64,000 bases of DNA from Lachnospiraceae bacterium (GCA_017539565.1 JAFYCS010000019.1:1-64000); one strand, 5' to 3'. Positions 8,901 to 16,233 are shown, numbered from the stretch's first letter. Notes: generated by a model from the letters alone, not told the origin. Numbers and translations: made by a program.

Positions 8901-10733
8901 CCCGCCGGATTCTTTTTTATATGTATCATTATTTTTGATCGCAGCATTGCCGCTCATGATGAATGTGCTGCCATCACCACTTTCACAGACTCCTCCACCG
9001 TCACCTTCTGCATGGTTTAATTCAATCACCGCATTGCCGCTCATGGTAAAAGTACTGTCTTGAACTACGTACACGCCTCCACCATCCCCGGCTCTATAGC
9101 GTTCTATGATAGCTGAGTTATGGGAAATACTTCCGCTGCTCATGGTGAAGCTGCCTTTAGAAAACACGCCTCCACCATTGTTCGCAGTATTCGCGTAAAT
9201 CCTGCCGCCGATCATGGTAAAGGTACTGTCTAGACCTACGTACACACCTCCACCGTCGCTTGAGCATACTCCGTCACCGGTATACGTGCCATTATCGAAA
9301 ATGCTTCCGTCCTTTAGGGTAAAGCTGCTTTCATCATCAACGCACACGCCTATGCCATTATTCGCTTTGTTCCCGCAGATGTTTCCACCTTCCATGGTGA
9401 ATCGGCCACTCTCAGCAACATACACACCGCCGCCGTTACCTTTATTATTTCCGCCGGTGATCGTTCCGGTATTATCTGCGCTGCTGTCGATGAGGGTTAG
9501 ATCGCCCTTCGCCGTGATGACGTTGCCGCTTACCAGAGGTTCACCTTCTGCAAGTCCACGGTCAATGGTATGGCCGTTAAGGTCTATGGTTGCCGATACA
9601 CCCTCAGGCACATAGATATAACCGTGGGTATACACATCGTCCGTTAGCGTATAAGTTTCGTTTGTGAGAGTATAACAGCCGTCGGAAAGTGCACCGAAAA
9701 ATTCATCATTCTTAGATATATTGACAATGAACTTGACAGTCTCTATGGCCGACGCACCGGCAGGGTCTGTAGCCGTGAATGTCACGATTTCAGAACCGAT
9801 CCAGTATTTATTCGGAGTTTTGACAGTCGCAATATGATTATCGGAAATAGACACTATTAGGTCATTGTTACCCGAATAAGTCCATGATAGATCGTTTACA
9901 TCGTCATCAACGTCGGTAACGTAATCGTTCAGGTTAATGGGTTGGAATTCGTTCTTTTCTTCTATGGTCTGATCCGGAATGTTATTGATCACCGGAGCGT
10001 CGTTGACCGGATTCACCACAAAGTTTGCAGACGTAGAGTCGCTGGCATATTCGCCGTCGGTAGCAGTAAACTTGATATTGGCAGAACCATACCAGTTTGG
10101 ATCGGGAATGATCACGGAAGCAACGCAGTTCGGGTCGATTTCCACCGTCAGGTTATCTTCTGCATGTTCATTACCTGTTGGAGTGATATCGAATTCCCAA
10201 AGAATTTGGTTTTTCGGATGATCGTGATCGGTAACGTAATCATCAAGCTTTATTTTTGTAAAAGTTTTACCTTCGTCGATGGTCTGATCCGGAATCTTCT
10301 TTACTTCCGGAGGAGTGTTTACAGATTCTACATTAAAATTCACTGTTAAAGATCCTGAAGCGCCTTGGGTGTCTGTAGCAGTAAAGGTAATATCTTCGGA
10401 GCCGTTCCAGTATTTATCCGGAGTTTTTATTGTCACAATACGCTCATCAGATATATTCACTATGAGTTGCTTGTTGCCGGAAACCTTCCACTTAATTTGG
10501 GATTTTTCATCTTCGTCGGTTACATAGTTGTCCAGTATGATCGGGGTAAATTCTTCGCCTTCATTTATATTTTCTCCCGTAATTCCGCTTACGGAAGGGG
10601 CATTGTTGCTTGTAGATGTCTCTGCGCGCGCCACTATCGTAAACTGCGGCAGCTGCACCTCTCCCAGCACCATCGCCAATGTCAGCATTAAAGAAATAAT
10701 ACCCCTCAAACTGTTTTTGAGTGTTCGTTTCAT
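2943..10733 (-). CDS. Giant mosaic secreted surface protein (2596 aa)
   Basis: Residues 1-38 are a Sec signal peptide (basic 'MKRTLKNSLRG', long hydrophobic core, ARAE cut site). Residues ~45-345 hold three cadherin-like repeats of ~100 residues, each with a DNYVTD-like motif. Residues ~350-650 form a Gly-rich parallel beta-helix ('GNGGGVYV' turns). Residues ~700-1780 are repeated MBG/YDG-like Ig domains. Residues ~1781-1867 match a Listeria-Bacteroides repeat ('GYMFKGWND'). Residues ~1868-2130 are three Ig-like repeats homologous to those at 1-440. The remaining ~460 residues are beta-rich. No sortase motif or membrane anchor is visible, so retention may be non-covalent. GAGAGGAG lies 7 nt before the ATG. 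An adhesin or matrix role is inferred from architecture only. Confidence 0.9.
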   Translation of the reverse strand: MKRTLKNSLRGIISLMLTLAMVLGEVQLPQFTIVARAETSTSNNAPSVSGITGENINEGEEFTPIILDNYVTDEDEKSQIKWKVSGNKQLIVNISDERIVTIKTPDKYWNGSEDITFTATDTQGASGSLTVNFNVESVNTPPEVKKIPDQTIDEGKTFTKIKLDDYVTDHDHPKNQILWEFDITPTGNEHAEDNLTVEIDPNCVASVIIPDPNWYGSANIKFTATDGEYASDSTSANFVVNPVNDAPVINNIPDQTIEEKNEFQPINLNDYVTDVDDDVNDLSWTYSGNNDLIVSISDNHIATVKTPNKYWIGSEIVTFTATDPAGASAIETVKFIVNISKNDEFFGALSDGCYTLTNETYTLTDDVYTHGYIYVPEGVSATIDLNGHTIDRGLAEGEPLVSGNVITAKGDLTLIDSSADNTGTITGGNNKGNGGGVYVAESGRFTMEGGNICGNKANNGIGVCVDDESSFTLKDGSIFDNGTYTGDGVCSSDGGGVYVGLDSTFTMIGGRIYANTANNGGGVFSKGSFTMSSGSISHNSAIIERYRAGDGGGVYVVQDSTFTMSGNAVIELNHAEGDGGGVCESGDGSTFIMSGNAAIKNNDTYKKESGGGIYISSNAKMSVSGSVVISGNKYFYDETASNIYISNFYDNEYPPCITIDGELTGTIGISCGKTLQEDVSSNVAIAGEGYSLTEDTLKHFFSDVLDYYVYYDDETLKFDTYYNRPEDMEVPDLFYNGADQAITVSINGITLEPNEDYTVAYSPKTPYDAGEYTATISSKHINGKQVKKTFKVLKISIPSEAIAQPVSKTGLTYSGSAQELIEAGSVNGDIGTMYYTVTPAAETSAPDFDGTDNSANKKWNISVPTAVNAGSYKVWYRVKGDVNHNDLVPDSPISVTIAKVDYTGMKTASATVRSDKASTNASLTLPELPEGAKYGDVTVGGTTGLISGTPSVAGRILTFSTTAQGDKTSAAITIKVSGATNYNDYDVVVTITAKDKEKATVTINNGSDRTVTYGDTGFTLSKSVSNAGTAAGSWTFKSSNTSVATVTNTGAVTIISAGTADITAEYESETHIGSAYIKLTINRKTVTITGVTANDKEYDGNTTAAVKSSGILSGVAAGDDVSIKAGTASFADKNAGNNKTVSFSGFSLSGSEEGNYTLSDQPANTRANINKRTASLKWTNTEFIYDGSSHCPEASVTNLVTGDSCTVTVSGAKTAANAEGSTYTATAASLSNSNYTLPPAVADKSVSFVINKAQPEITKAPAAVSGLEYDGTSHALISGGSVNIGTIVYALTRSDEEPSQSAYSTSIPTAKAAGDYYVWYKVPGTTNYSEIPAQSIQLSIAKRVVTVSGIKARNKTYDATTNAQTDTASAVINGRVTADSLGVNAELEFADALAGTDKKVNIKSITLSGSASANYVLSESGQQTSTSANIAKRPVTVSASAQRVSLNVEIDKSVSMASINGAVEGHELSSVSLSADTAHKTSNGTINVSDAHISGGNGDVTDNYDISYVSGKLTVLLGDAASITAAPAAKESLSYNGAAQELVSAGTVSGGSLLYAIGNEDTEPSSGWSEDIPEAEDADTYYVWYMAEGDEDHDDSEAGYVEVSIAKKAVSVNVLDQTVSLNAAINGSVSMAQISGLVDGHTLYSVRLTSSSTAHVTEAGEITASNAVIRNGNNDVTSNYDFSYIKGKLTVTAVEAAVTTAPAARVLVYNAEPQQLVSSNAAAEGGEFRYALSTNGVTAPAEGFGESVPTATDAGTYHVWYMIEADTDHLSTAPVCVDVTIAPAEYAIRYDKNDGSGAVVSQNKTIGKAGEKATISVNDASREGYMFKGWNDKADGSGRPYKNGDEYTPVRKEDKSFADLTIYAQWEAVSLNSISINKAPDKTEYLEGERFDTKGMVVVANYTDASSKEVTAYTYAPSGSLAVSDNKIIVSYTEGDITCIAEQPISVSENVPETVSLNSISINKAPDKTEYLEGESFDPAGMVVVANYTDNTSKEVTAYTYTPSTNLALTDDKVTVSYTEDGITRTAIQKISVSANEPEVTVSLNSISITTAPAKTAYKEGEKFDPTGMVLTAAYTDESTKEVTGYTCTPAGELTVSDNIITISYTEGGITCTAEQKISVSRVKTEEEELITEDEDYFIWNLYADSEPKSLKIKGVSVNEVITNSNSKSVFFYKASLSGNTINVTVTGDLKNAAKAENSLLEFKTADGSVIEYTLPVEYKKPELKLSATSVTIKKGTDSKVQTTVLYKTAGGNYEPLDLTGGKAEFAGKAAEIAEDGVISFTANDAAKGKISITGEGWNAKDPVELTFTIKASKKDVLNVDLGGAKNIVVNKNAKDQVLTFPVYLNGERAGKLDIADKANSGLASYADGVITVAYSAGADLKAKTYTITLSNGEAKTSVKIRVSNKDLAKSISLKVQSKYDVVTGQKMVIVPGFKDVDGELTGVSITDKNYSAVINEAGNIVVDYNGDALDAKHLKMGNLTFKLKISDVEEEVSVTIKNVKAKKTTVTVKAAKVKMNGSKATAANLICSYKDPAGNMHLIAPVSTIVVKPSNVKAVVSDDPTVINISDLSKKSGSVKLKLTFAGGVTKTVTVKVAK
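4340..5131 (-). repeat. Three tandem Ig-like repeats (~258-bp period), inverted relative to those at 1-440
   Basis: Each unit begins with codons for SLNSISI, then an EGE-F-D motif and YTD. Units start near 5131, 4873 and 4610 on the minus strand. They are diverged but clearly homologous to the plus-strand repeats. The longest exact match noticed is GAAGGTGAGAAGTT at 10-23 and 271-284, with its complement at 4543-4556. Confidence 0.8.
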
Positions 10734-10871
10734 CTTACTTCTCCTCTCATTTATGAAACATAAAATGCCGTCGCCAGTATGGACTTTTTAAACCATACAA
10801 ACGCCGGTCATATTTTCAAATTATTCTTTTAAAACAGGTATGGTTATCCCGTAGACAACCCTATATTCATC

Positions 10872-10900
10872 GTTATATGCTGTCAAGTGTTTTTTGTAAA
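10872..10900 (-). promoter_or_regulatory. Putative promoter of the giant surface protein gene
   Basis: Minus-strand TTTACA (-35, 10895-10900) and TATAAC (-10, 10872-10877) are separated by exactly 17 bp. Transcription would begin near 10865, giving an untranslated leader of about 130 nt. Confidence 0.55.
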
Positions 10901-11097
10901 TTCTAAAATCACTCATATAAGTCGTATATTTTACATGTAATGTATTCTGTGGAATTTTACCATTTTATCACGGTAATGTGCAAGAGTGATTTGTGGGATG
11001 TAGATTGTTTTTTTAATAATTTAGTTTATCGGCACAATTTACTCAGTCAGGATTCATCGGGCTTCGCCCTCTGAATGATAAGTCCTTTGAATGAACG

Positions 11098-11122
11098 AAA
11101 AAGCCCCGGCCTAAACCGGGAC
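11098..11122 (-). terminator. Intrinsic terminator of the LysM/yneA-like gene
   Basis: Minus-strand GTCCCGG pairs with CCGGGGC around a 6-nt loop (11103-11122, one G-T wobble) and is followed by TTTTT. Confidence 0.8.
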
Positions 11123-11163
11123 CTTTTCGATATATCATCAACGGGTATTATGGGGGAGCTTTT

Positions 11164-11532
11164 TTATCTGCTGCAGATATATTCCGTGGAATAATACGGC
11201 AGCACGATTGTTTCATTGACCTTCAGTTTATCATCCCTTAAGTGATTGATCCTCTTAACATCATTTATGTACTCCTGGCAGGTCATTCCGTCGGGGCTTT
11301 TGAACTTTTCGGCATATCCCCAAAGTGTATCGCCTTTCTGTATCTTTACATTATCATAATATTTATAATAAACCTGCTGGTCTTCTCCGACAGCATCCGC
11401 TTTGTTTCCGGGGATCATTGATAATGCTATGGATATTGAGGCTATCAATAATGCCCATACTACAGCGAGTTTTCTGACACGTTTGCGGAACCAGTTTTTT
11501 CTCATTAATCTGCGGAATCTTTTAATATTCAT
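11164..11532 (-). CDS. YneA-like membrane-anchored LysM protein (predicted SOS division inhibitor)
   Basis: 122 residues. A strongly basic N-terminus (residues 1-21) precedes one membrane segment (~22-40). A LysM domain follows ('KIQKGDTLWGYAEKF', residues ~62-112), predicted to bind peptidoglycan outside the cell. In Bacillus the divergent neighbour of lexA is yneA, a single-pass LysM protein that delays septation during the SOS response; size, topology and position all match. GGGAGG lies 8 nt before the ATG. Its promoter contains a perfect LexA box, so damage-inducible expression is expected. The division-inhibitor role is inferred from synteny; direct sequence similarity to YneA is limited. 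Confidence 0.8.
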   Translation of the reverse strand: MNIKRFRRLMRKNWFRKRVRKLAVVWALLIASISIALSMIPGNKADAVGEDQQVYYKYYDNVKIQKGDTLWGYAEKFKSPDGMTCQEYINDVKRINHLRDDKLKVNETIVLPYYSTEYICSR

Positions 11533-11573
11533 AATTATTACCTCCCGTTTGCACCTGTTACATTATCACTCTG

Positions 11574-11587
11574 AGAACATTTGTTCG
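11574..11587. promoter_or_regulatory. LexA box (AGAAC-ATTT-GTTCG)
   Basis: One mismatch to the Gram-positive LexA consensus CGAACnnnnGTTCG. It lies just downstream of the predicted start of the yneA-like transcript, where bound LexA would block elongation. Confidence 0.75.
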
Positions 11588-11601
11588 TAGTTGATATTCG
11601 T

Positions 11602-11630
11602 ATTATATCGAACGATTGTTCGCTTGTCAA
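11602..11630 (-). promoter_or_regulatory. Consensus promoter of the yneA-like gene
   Basis: Minus-strand TTGACA (11625-11630), 17-bp spacer, TATAAT (11602-11607): a perfect vegetative promoter. The spacer is almost entirely occupied by the LexA box at 11609-11622, which explains how such a strong promoter can be kept silent. Confidence 0.9.
11609..11622. promoter_or_regulatory. LexA box, perfect (CGAAC-GATT-GTTCG)
   Basis: Exact match to the Gram-positive SOS operator, centred between the -35 and -10 of the yneA-like promoter. Confidence 0.92.
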
Positions 11631-11638
11631 GAGAAAGC

Positions 11639-11678
11639 AGAACAAATGTTCCGAAAATCTGTTCCGAAAATATGTTTG
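11639..11678. promoter_or_regulatory. Array of three LexA-box-like sites upstream of lexA
   Basis: AGAAC-AAAT-GTTCC (11639-11652), CGAAA-ATCT-GTTCC (11652-11665) and CGAAA-ATAT-GTTTG (11665-11678) follow at an exact 13-bp step. The first keeps the full GAAC/GTTC core and the others are degenerate. The last overlaps the lexA -35 box, fitting LexA autoregulation. Confidence 0.65.
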
Positions 11679-11704
11679 CTTTTTTCTGAAGTATATGTTA
11701 GAAT
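11676..11704 (+). promoter_or_regulatory. Promoter of lexA
   Basis: TTGCTT (11676-11681), 17-bp spacer, TAGAAT (11699-11704). Transcription would begin near 11711, about 25 nt before the ATG. Confidence 0.75.
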
Positions 11705-11735
11705 AAGAAAAAACCGATCGGAGGTTCATTTGATC

Positions 11736-12353
11736 ATGAGCGAAGCCAAGTTATCCAGGAAACAGGAAGAGATCCTGACTTATATTAAAGATTTTACTCT
11801 TGCTAAGGGATATCCGCCTACAGTACGTGATATCGGAGAAGCTGTTAACTTAAAGTCTACCTCATCGGTACATGCTCACCTCTCCACTCTCGAATCCAAA
11901 GGCTTTATACGAAGGGATCCTACCAAGCCCCGTGCTATAGAGATAATCGATGAGGGATTCCAGATGGTCCGCCAGGAAATGACAAGCATACCTATCGTAG
12001 GCCGTGTAGCTGCAGGCGAGCCTATACTGGCAACCCAGAATATCGACGGATACTTTCCACTCCCTGTAGATATGGTCCCCAATGCACAGACTTTTGTTCT
12101 GAAAGTTAAAGGCGACAGTATGATCAACGCCGGCATCCATTCCGGGGATTCCATTTTTGTTGAGAGCTGTAATACCGCAAAGAACGGAGATATCGTTGTA
12201 GCGCTTATAGATGATTCCGCTACTGTAAAGACATTCTATAAAGAAAAGGATCACATCCGTCTGCAGCCTGAGAACGACGATATGGATCCCATAATAGTCG
12301 ATGAATGTACAATTCTCGGAAAAGTGTTCGGAGTATTCCGCTTATACAGATAA
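11736..12353 (+). CDS. lexA: LexA SOS repressor
   Basis: 205 residues from the ATG at 11736, the usual family length. GGAGG lies 11 nt upstream; an in-frame TTG at 11730 with 5-nt spacing is an alternative start. Residues ~1-65 form the winged helix ('[15 protein letters not shown]' recognition region). The self-cleavage site is Ala93-Gly94 in 'VAAGEP'. The catalytic dyad is Ser128 ('GDSM') and Lys165 ('ATVK'). It represses SOS genes until RecA filaments trigger its cleavage. Three to five boxes upstream show autoregulation and control of the divergent yneA-like gene. The longest open frame would start at 11616 inside the operator region, which is unlikely. Confidence 0.97.
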   Translation: MSEAKLSRKQEEILTYIKDFTLAKGYPPTVRDIGEAVNLKSTSSVHAHLSTLESKGFIRRDPTKPRAIEIIDEGFQMVRQEMTSIPIVGRVAAGEPILATQNIDGYFPLPVDMVPNAQTFVLKVKGDSMINAGIHSGDSIFVESCNTAKNGDIVVALIDDSATVKTFYKEKDHIRLQPENDDMDPIIVDECTILGKVFGVFRLYR

Positions 12354-12380
12354 AACGCTTTTACCATTCCATTCCATTAT

Positions 12381-12418
12381 AAAACGGCAGGTCCGCACTC
12401 ATAAGGGCCTGCCGTTTT
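12381..12418. terminator. Bidirectional terminator between lexA and rsfS
   Basis: An 11-bp stem AAAACGGCAGG (12381-12391) pairs with its complement at 12408-12418, followed by T's on the plus strand. It serves lexA and the convergent rplU-rsfS operon. Confidence 0.88.
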
Positions 12419-12441
12419 TATATATTATTCTTTGGGTTTGA

Positions 12442-12798
12442 TCAGATATCAGCAGGATCTACGTTCCTGCCATCTTTCCATATCCTTTCAAGGTCATAGA
12501 ACAGACGGTTTTCTTTGTCAAAAACATGTACAATGACATCGCCGTAATCCATGAGTATCCAGTTTGCATTCATATAGCCTTCGATCTGTTTGGGGGCGAT
12601 GCCCTGGCGCCCCAGTCGCATATCGATCTCGTCACATATAGCCTGTACCTGGTTTACGTTGTTACCGCTGGCTATCAGGAAGTAATCTCCAAGGCTTGAG
12701 ATCTCTGCTATATCAAGAACACGGATATCTTCCGCCTTCTTTTCTTCCATCGCACCGATTATGATCTTTGCAATTTCTCTAGATTCCATATAATTCAC
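12442..12798 (-). CDS. rsfS: Ribosome silencing factor RsfS
   Basis: 118 residues, full length for the RsfS/Iojap family. It binds ribosomal protein L14 and blocks joining of 30S and 50S subunits when nutrients are scarce. Family features seen include 'DIRVLDIAEISSLGDYFLIASG', of which the core 'SLGDYFLIASG' is typical, and 'EGYMNANWILMDYGDVIVH' near residue 80. The ATG overlaps the stop of yqeK by 4 nt, so translation is coupled. It is the last gene of the ribosome-biogenesis operon. Confidence 0.96.
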   Translation of the reverse strand: MNYMESREIAKIIIGAMEEKKAEDIRVLDIAEISSLGDYFLIASGNNVNQVQAICDEIDMRLGRQGIAPKQIEGYMNANWILMDYGDVIVHVFDKENRLFYDLERIWKDGRNVDPADI

Positions 12799-13391
12799 CT
12801 CGATTTATAGTATTCAAATGCCTGCAGTGTGTGTTCTTCGATCGGCTGGCCCTTGCTCTTAAGGTGTTCGATCGTATGCTTTAATATAAGATATACGGCT
12901 TTATCCAGGTCTCTGTATATGAGCGGACGGATCTCTTCATAGCAGGGTAACTGCCTGCGGTTGGGCTCTATAAAATCCGCGGAAAATATCACTGCTTCCG
13001 TAAAGCTCATATCGCTGCAGCCTGTGGTATGCCAGCGGATCGAACTTATTATCTCTTCGTCTGTTATACCATATTTTTCTTTTGCAAGAACTGCGCCAAG
13101 CTTTGCATGTATCAAAAAGGGATGGGCCTTTTCCATTTCGGAAAGCTCTACATTATACTTCTTGATATACTTTTCGCTCTTTTCCTCATCCAGGCACTTG
13201 GCACAGTCATGAAGAAGGCCGGCGGTATAAGCACGGGATAACTCTTCCGTACTTCCGTGTCCGTGTGCGAGAAAAAGGCTGCAGGCTGTATACGCCACTC
13301 CCAGCGAATGCTCATAGCGTGATGGATCCAGCTTTTTTCTCAATATTGCGCGCAGTTCATCGTCGTTGTATTTTTCAGTACAGACTATCAT
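12795..13391 (-). CDS. yqeK: HD-domain nucleotidase YqeK (predicted symmetric Ap4A hydrolase)
   Basis: 198 residues. HD-domain metal ligands are visible: His28 in 'RYEHSLGV', His61-Asp62 in 'LLHDCAK', and further His in 'HAKLGA' and 'RWHTTG'. YqeK enzymes split diadenosine tetraphosphate into two ADP. It starts 1 nt after the yhbY stop and lacks an obvious Shine-Dalgarno site, so translational coupling to yhbY is likely. In most Firmicutes nadD lies between yhbY and yqeK; here it is absent. Confidence 0.93.
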   Translation of the reverse strand: MIVCTEKYNDDELRAILRKKLDPSRYEHSLGVAYTACSLFLAHGHGSTEELSRAYTAGLLHDCAKCLDEEKSEKYIKKYNVELSEMEKAHPFLIHAKLGAVLAKEKYGITDEEIISSIRWHTTGCSDMSFTEAVIFSADFIEPNRRQLPCYEEIRPLIYRDLDKAVYLILKHTIEHLKSKGQPIEEHTLQAFEYYKSR

Positions 13392-13392
13392 A

Positions 13393-13689
13393 TTATTTCG
13401 GCAGTTTTATTTCCGGCTCATCTTTAAAGGGCCTGTAAAGTACGATCTTTCTGCCGATGATCTCTACCAGCGTGGAGGAACTGCGGTCAGCAAGAGCCTC
13501 GCCCATGGCAAAGGGATCTTCAACAGCATTCTTCAGAACGGAAAGTTTGACTATCTCCCTTGTGTTAAAGGCTTCTTCGACTGCCTGTACCAGTTCGGGG
13601 GTCAGATTGTTCTTGCCGATCTGAAACAGCGCCGTCTCTTTTGAGGCCAGGCTTCTTAAATATGCTCTCTGCTTGCTTGTAAGCTTCAT
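13393..13689 (-). CDS. yhbY: YhbY-family RNA-binding protein
   Basis: 98 residues forming one CRM/YhbY domain: basic N-terminus 'MKLTSKQRAYLRSLA', central 'IGKNNLTPELVQAVEEA' and the 'GRKIVLYRP' C-terminal strand. It associates with pre-50S particles during ribosome assembly. It follows obg by 9 nt, the common Firmicutes order. Confidence 0.95.
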   Translation of the reverse strand: MKLTSKQRAYLRSLASKETALFQIGKNNLTPELVQAVEEAFNTREIVKLSVLKNAVEDPFAMGEALADRSSSTLVEIIGRKIVLYRPFKDEPEIKLPK

Positions 13690-13698
13690 GTTTGTCTC

Positions 13699-15042
<1,344 letters not shown>

Positions 15043-15044
15043 TC

Positions 15045-15080
15045 AAAAAATAAAGCCCCAAACCATAAAAGGCAGGGGCT
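15045..15080 (-). terminator. Intercistronic terminator between rpmA and obg
   Basis: Minus-strand AGCCCC (15075-15080) pairs with GGGGCT (15054-15059) around a 15-nt loop and is followed by TTTATTTTTT. A six-bp stem suggests partial termination, separating abundant ribosomal proteins from the low-abundance GTPase. Confidence 0.7.
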
Positions 15081-15099
15081 AAATAAATGCAAGATGAAC

Positions 15100-15384
15100 T
15101 TACTGCTCTGCGGGATAAACGCTGGCCTGCTTTCTGTCACGGCCCAGTCTCTCAAAACGGAGAACGCCGTCAGCCATAGCAAAAAGTGTATCATCACCGC
15201 CGCGTCCTACATTAAGACCCGGATGGATCTTGGTGCCGCGCTGTCTGTATAAAATGTTTCCGGCCTTAACAAACTGACCGTCCGCACGCTTTGCTCCTAA
15301 TCTCTTGGATTCGGAATCACGACCGTTCTTGGTGGATCCCACACCCTTCTTATGAGCAAAGAACTGAAGATCTAATGCTAACAT
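15100..15384 (-). CDS. rpmA: 50S ribosomal protein L27 with cleavable N-terminal extension
   Basis: 94 residues from the ATG at 15384. That start is chosen because AAGGAG lies 9 nt upstream, whereas the ATG at 15393 touches the ribosome site directly. The N-terminus '[14 protein letters not shown]' carries the Firmicutes extension removed by Prp after 'QFF', exposing the 'AHKKG' end that reaches the peptidyl-transferase centre. The body has the L27 motifs '[11 protein letters not shown]' and '[12 protein letters not shown]'. Prp is encoded immediately upstream. Confidence 0.97.
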   Translation of the reverse strand: MLALDLQFFAHKKGVGSTKNGRDSESKRLGAKRADGQFVKAGNILYRQRGTKIHPGLNVGRGGDDTLFAMADGVLRFERLGRDRKQASVYPAEQ

Positions 15385-15402
15385 CTTCTTCATCTCCTTT
15401 CA

Positions 15403-15735
15403 TCATAAATCTGAAATCTCGGTATAAGTCACATAATCGCTGCCGTACTGCTCCTGAGTCATCGTGATGCCAAGTATAAAGGCATCCATGAGCACCCGCG
15501 CTTTTTCGTTAAGTTCCTGTTTGAAATCAACCTTTAAGAGTCCCGATGTCTGATCGCTTTCAACGTCCTGACCGATCCCTGCAAGGCTTTCTATGGAGTT
15601 AACCGTGTTTATGGCAAGCATTGAAACTGCTGCACAAACCACATCTTTTCCGGCATCTGCATAAAGTGCATGTCCTTCGCAGGAAAAACCTTTAATGCTG
15701 CCTTTATCGCTCTTTCTGACTGTGACTTTGATCAT
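15403..15735 (-). CDS. prp: Ribosomal-processing cysteine protease Prp
   Basis: 110 residues. The catalytic pair is visible as His22 in 'CEGHA' and Cys34 in 'DVVCAAVS', the same spacing as known Prp proteases. It trims the N-terminal extension of L27, which is essential in Firmicutes carrying the long form. Its place between rplU and rpmA is the standard one. Confidence 0.96.
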   Translation of the reverse strand: MIKVTVRKSDKGSIKGFSCEGHALYADAGKDVVCAAVSMLAINTVNSIESLAGIGQDVESDQTSGLLKVDFKQELNEKARVLMDAFILGITMTQEQYGSDYVTYTEISDL

Positions 15736-15747
15736 CTTAAATGCTTA

Positions 15748-16053
15748 TTAAGCGTTGATCTTTTCGATCTTGACCTGGGTATAAGCCTGACGATGACCGT
15801 TTTTCTTATGATAACCGCTCTTGGGTTTGTACTTGTAAACGATAACCTTCTTAGCCCTATCCTGCTTCATTACAGTAGCGGATACACTTGCGCCTGATAC
15901 TTCACTGCCAACCTTGAGTGAACCGTCAGATATTACAAGCACCTTGTCAAAGGTAACAGTATCTCCGGCTTCTGCGTTGAGCTTCTCAACCTTGATGATA
16001 TCGCCCTCGGAAACCTTATACTGCTTTCCACCTGTTGCAATAATTGCGTACAT
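15748..16053 (-). CDS. rplU: 50S ribosomal protein L21
   Basis: 101 residues from the ATG at 16053, preceded by AAGGAGG with good spacing. A longer frame to 16107 would run through the L21 leader. The N-terminus '[14 protein letters not shown]' and the C-terminal '[12 protein letters not shown]' are diagnostic for L21, an early 23S rRNA-binding protein. It is the first gene of the operon. Confidence 0.98.
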   Translation of the reverse strand: MYAIIATGGKQYKVSEGDIIKVEKLNAEAGDTVTFDKVLVISDGSLKVGSEVSGASVSATVMKQDRAKKVIVYKYKPKSGYHKKNGHRQAYTQVKIEKINA

Positions 16054-16133
16054 GGTCTGCACCTCCTTATCACAAATCTCGCCGGTCTGTGGTGGATGCT
16101 TATGCATCGCTTATACCTCACCGTGCGGCATAC
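16054..16133 (-). promoter_or_regulatory. L21 leader (predicted autoregulatory mRNA element)
   Basis: The ~80-nt untranslated leader of rplU is structured, including a GATGC/GCATC hairpin (16095-16108) and a G+C-rich segment near 16118-16128. Firmicutes rplU mRNAs commonly start with such an L21-binding leader. The assignment rests on position and structure, not on a covariance-model match. Confidence 0.6.
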
Positions 16134-16139
16134 TCTGGT

Positions 16140-16168
16140 ATAATATCATTATGGATTGCTTATGTCAA
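16140..16168 (-). promoter_or_regulatory. Strong promoter of the rplU operon
   Basis: Minus-strand TTGACA (16163-16168), 17-bp spacer, TATTAT (16140-16145). The perfect -35 and near-perfect -10 fit a ribosomal-protein operon. Confidence 0.9.
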
Positions 16169-16181
16169 GCTATTTTTACAG

Positions 16182-16215
16182 ATACCCCTCCGGCTGATAC
16201 TGACCGGAGGGGTAT
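16182..16215 (-). terminator. Hairpin after the yggS operon
   Basis: A perfect 12-bp stem (arms 16182-16193 and 16204-16215, 10-nt loop) lies between the yggS stop and the rplU promoter. No clear T-run follows on the minus strand, so it is a weak or factor-assisted terminator, or a boundary hairpin. Confidence 0.6.
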
Positions 16216-16233
16216 TGTTGGGGCTTGGATGAT

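Larger units (their letters stand above)
10734..11163. other. 430-bp intergenic region upstream of the giant surface gene
   Basis: No gene is seen. It holds a long AT-rich 5' leader for the surface gene with a small hairpin (GTATGG/CCATAC, 10777-10798), a minus-strand promoter candidate (10872-10900), a weak hairpin near 11052-11076 and the terminator of the LysM gene (11098-11122). I could not match the leader to a known riboswitch class. Confidence 0.6.

Noticed and set aside
11538-11729. Minus-strand open frame of 63 codons in the yneA-lexA intergenic region
   Set aside because: It covers promoters and LexA boxes that explain the sequence better and has no ribosome site.
12961-13241. Plus-strand open frames antisense to yqeK
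   Set aside because: They are shadows of a well-supported gene in its conserved operon.
16054-16107. Upstream extension of rplU to 16107
   Set aside because: The extra 18 residues would translate the L21 leader; the ATG at 16053 has AAGGAGG and the canonical L21 N-terminus.
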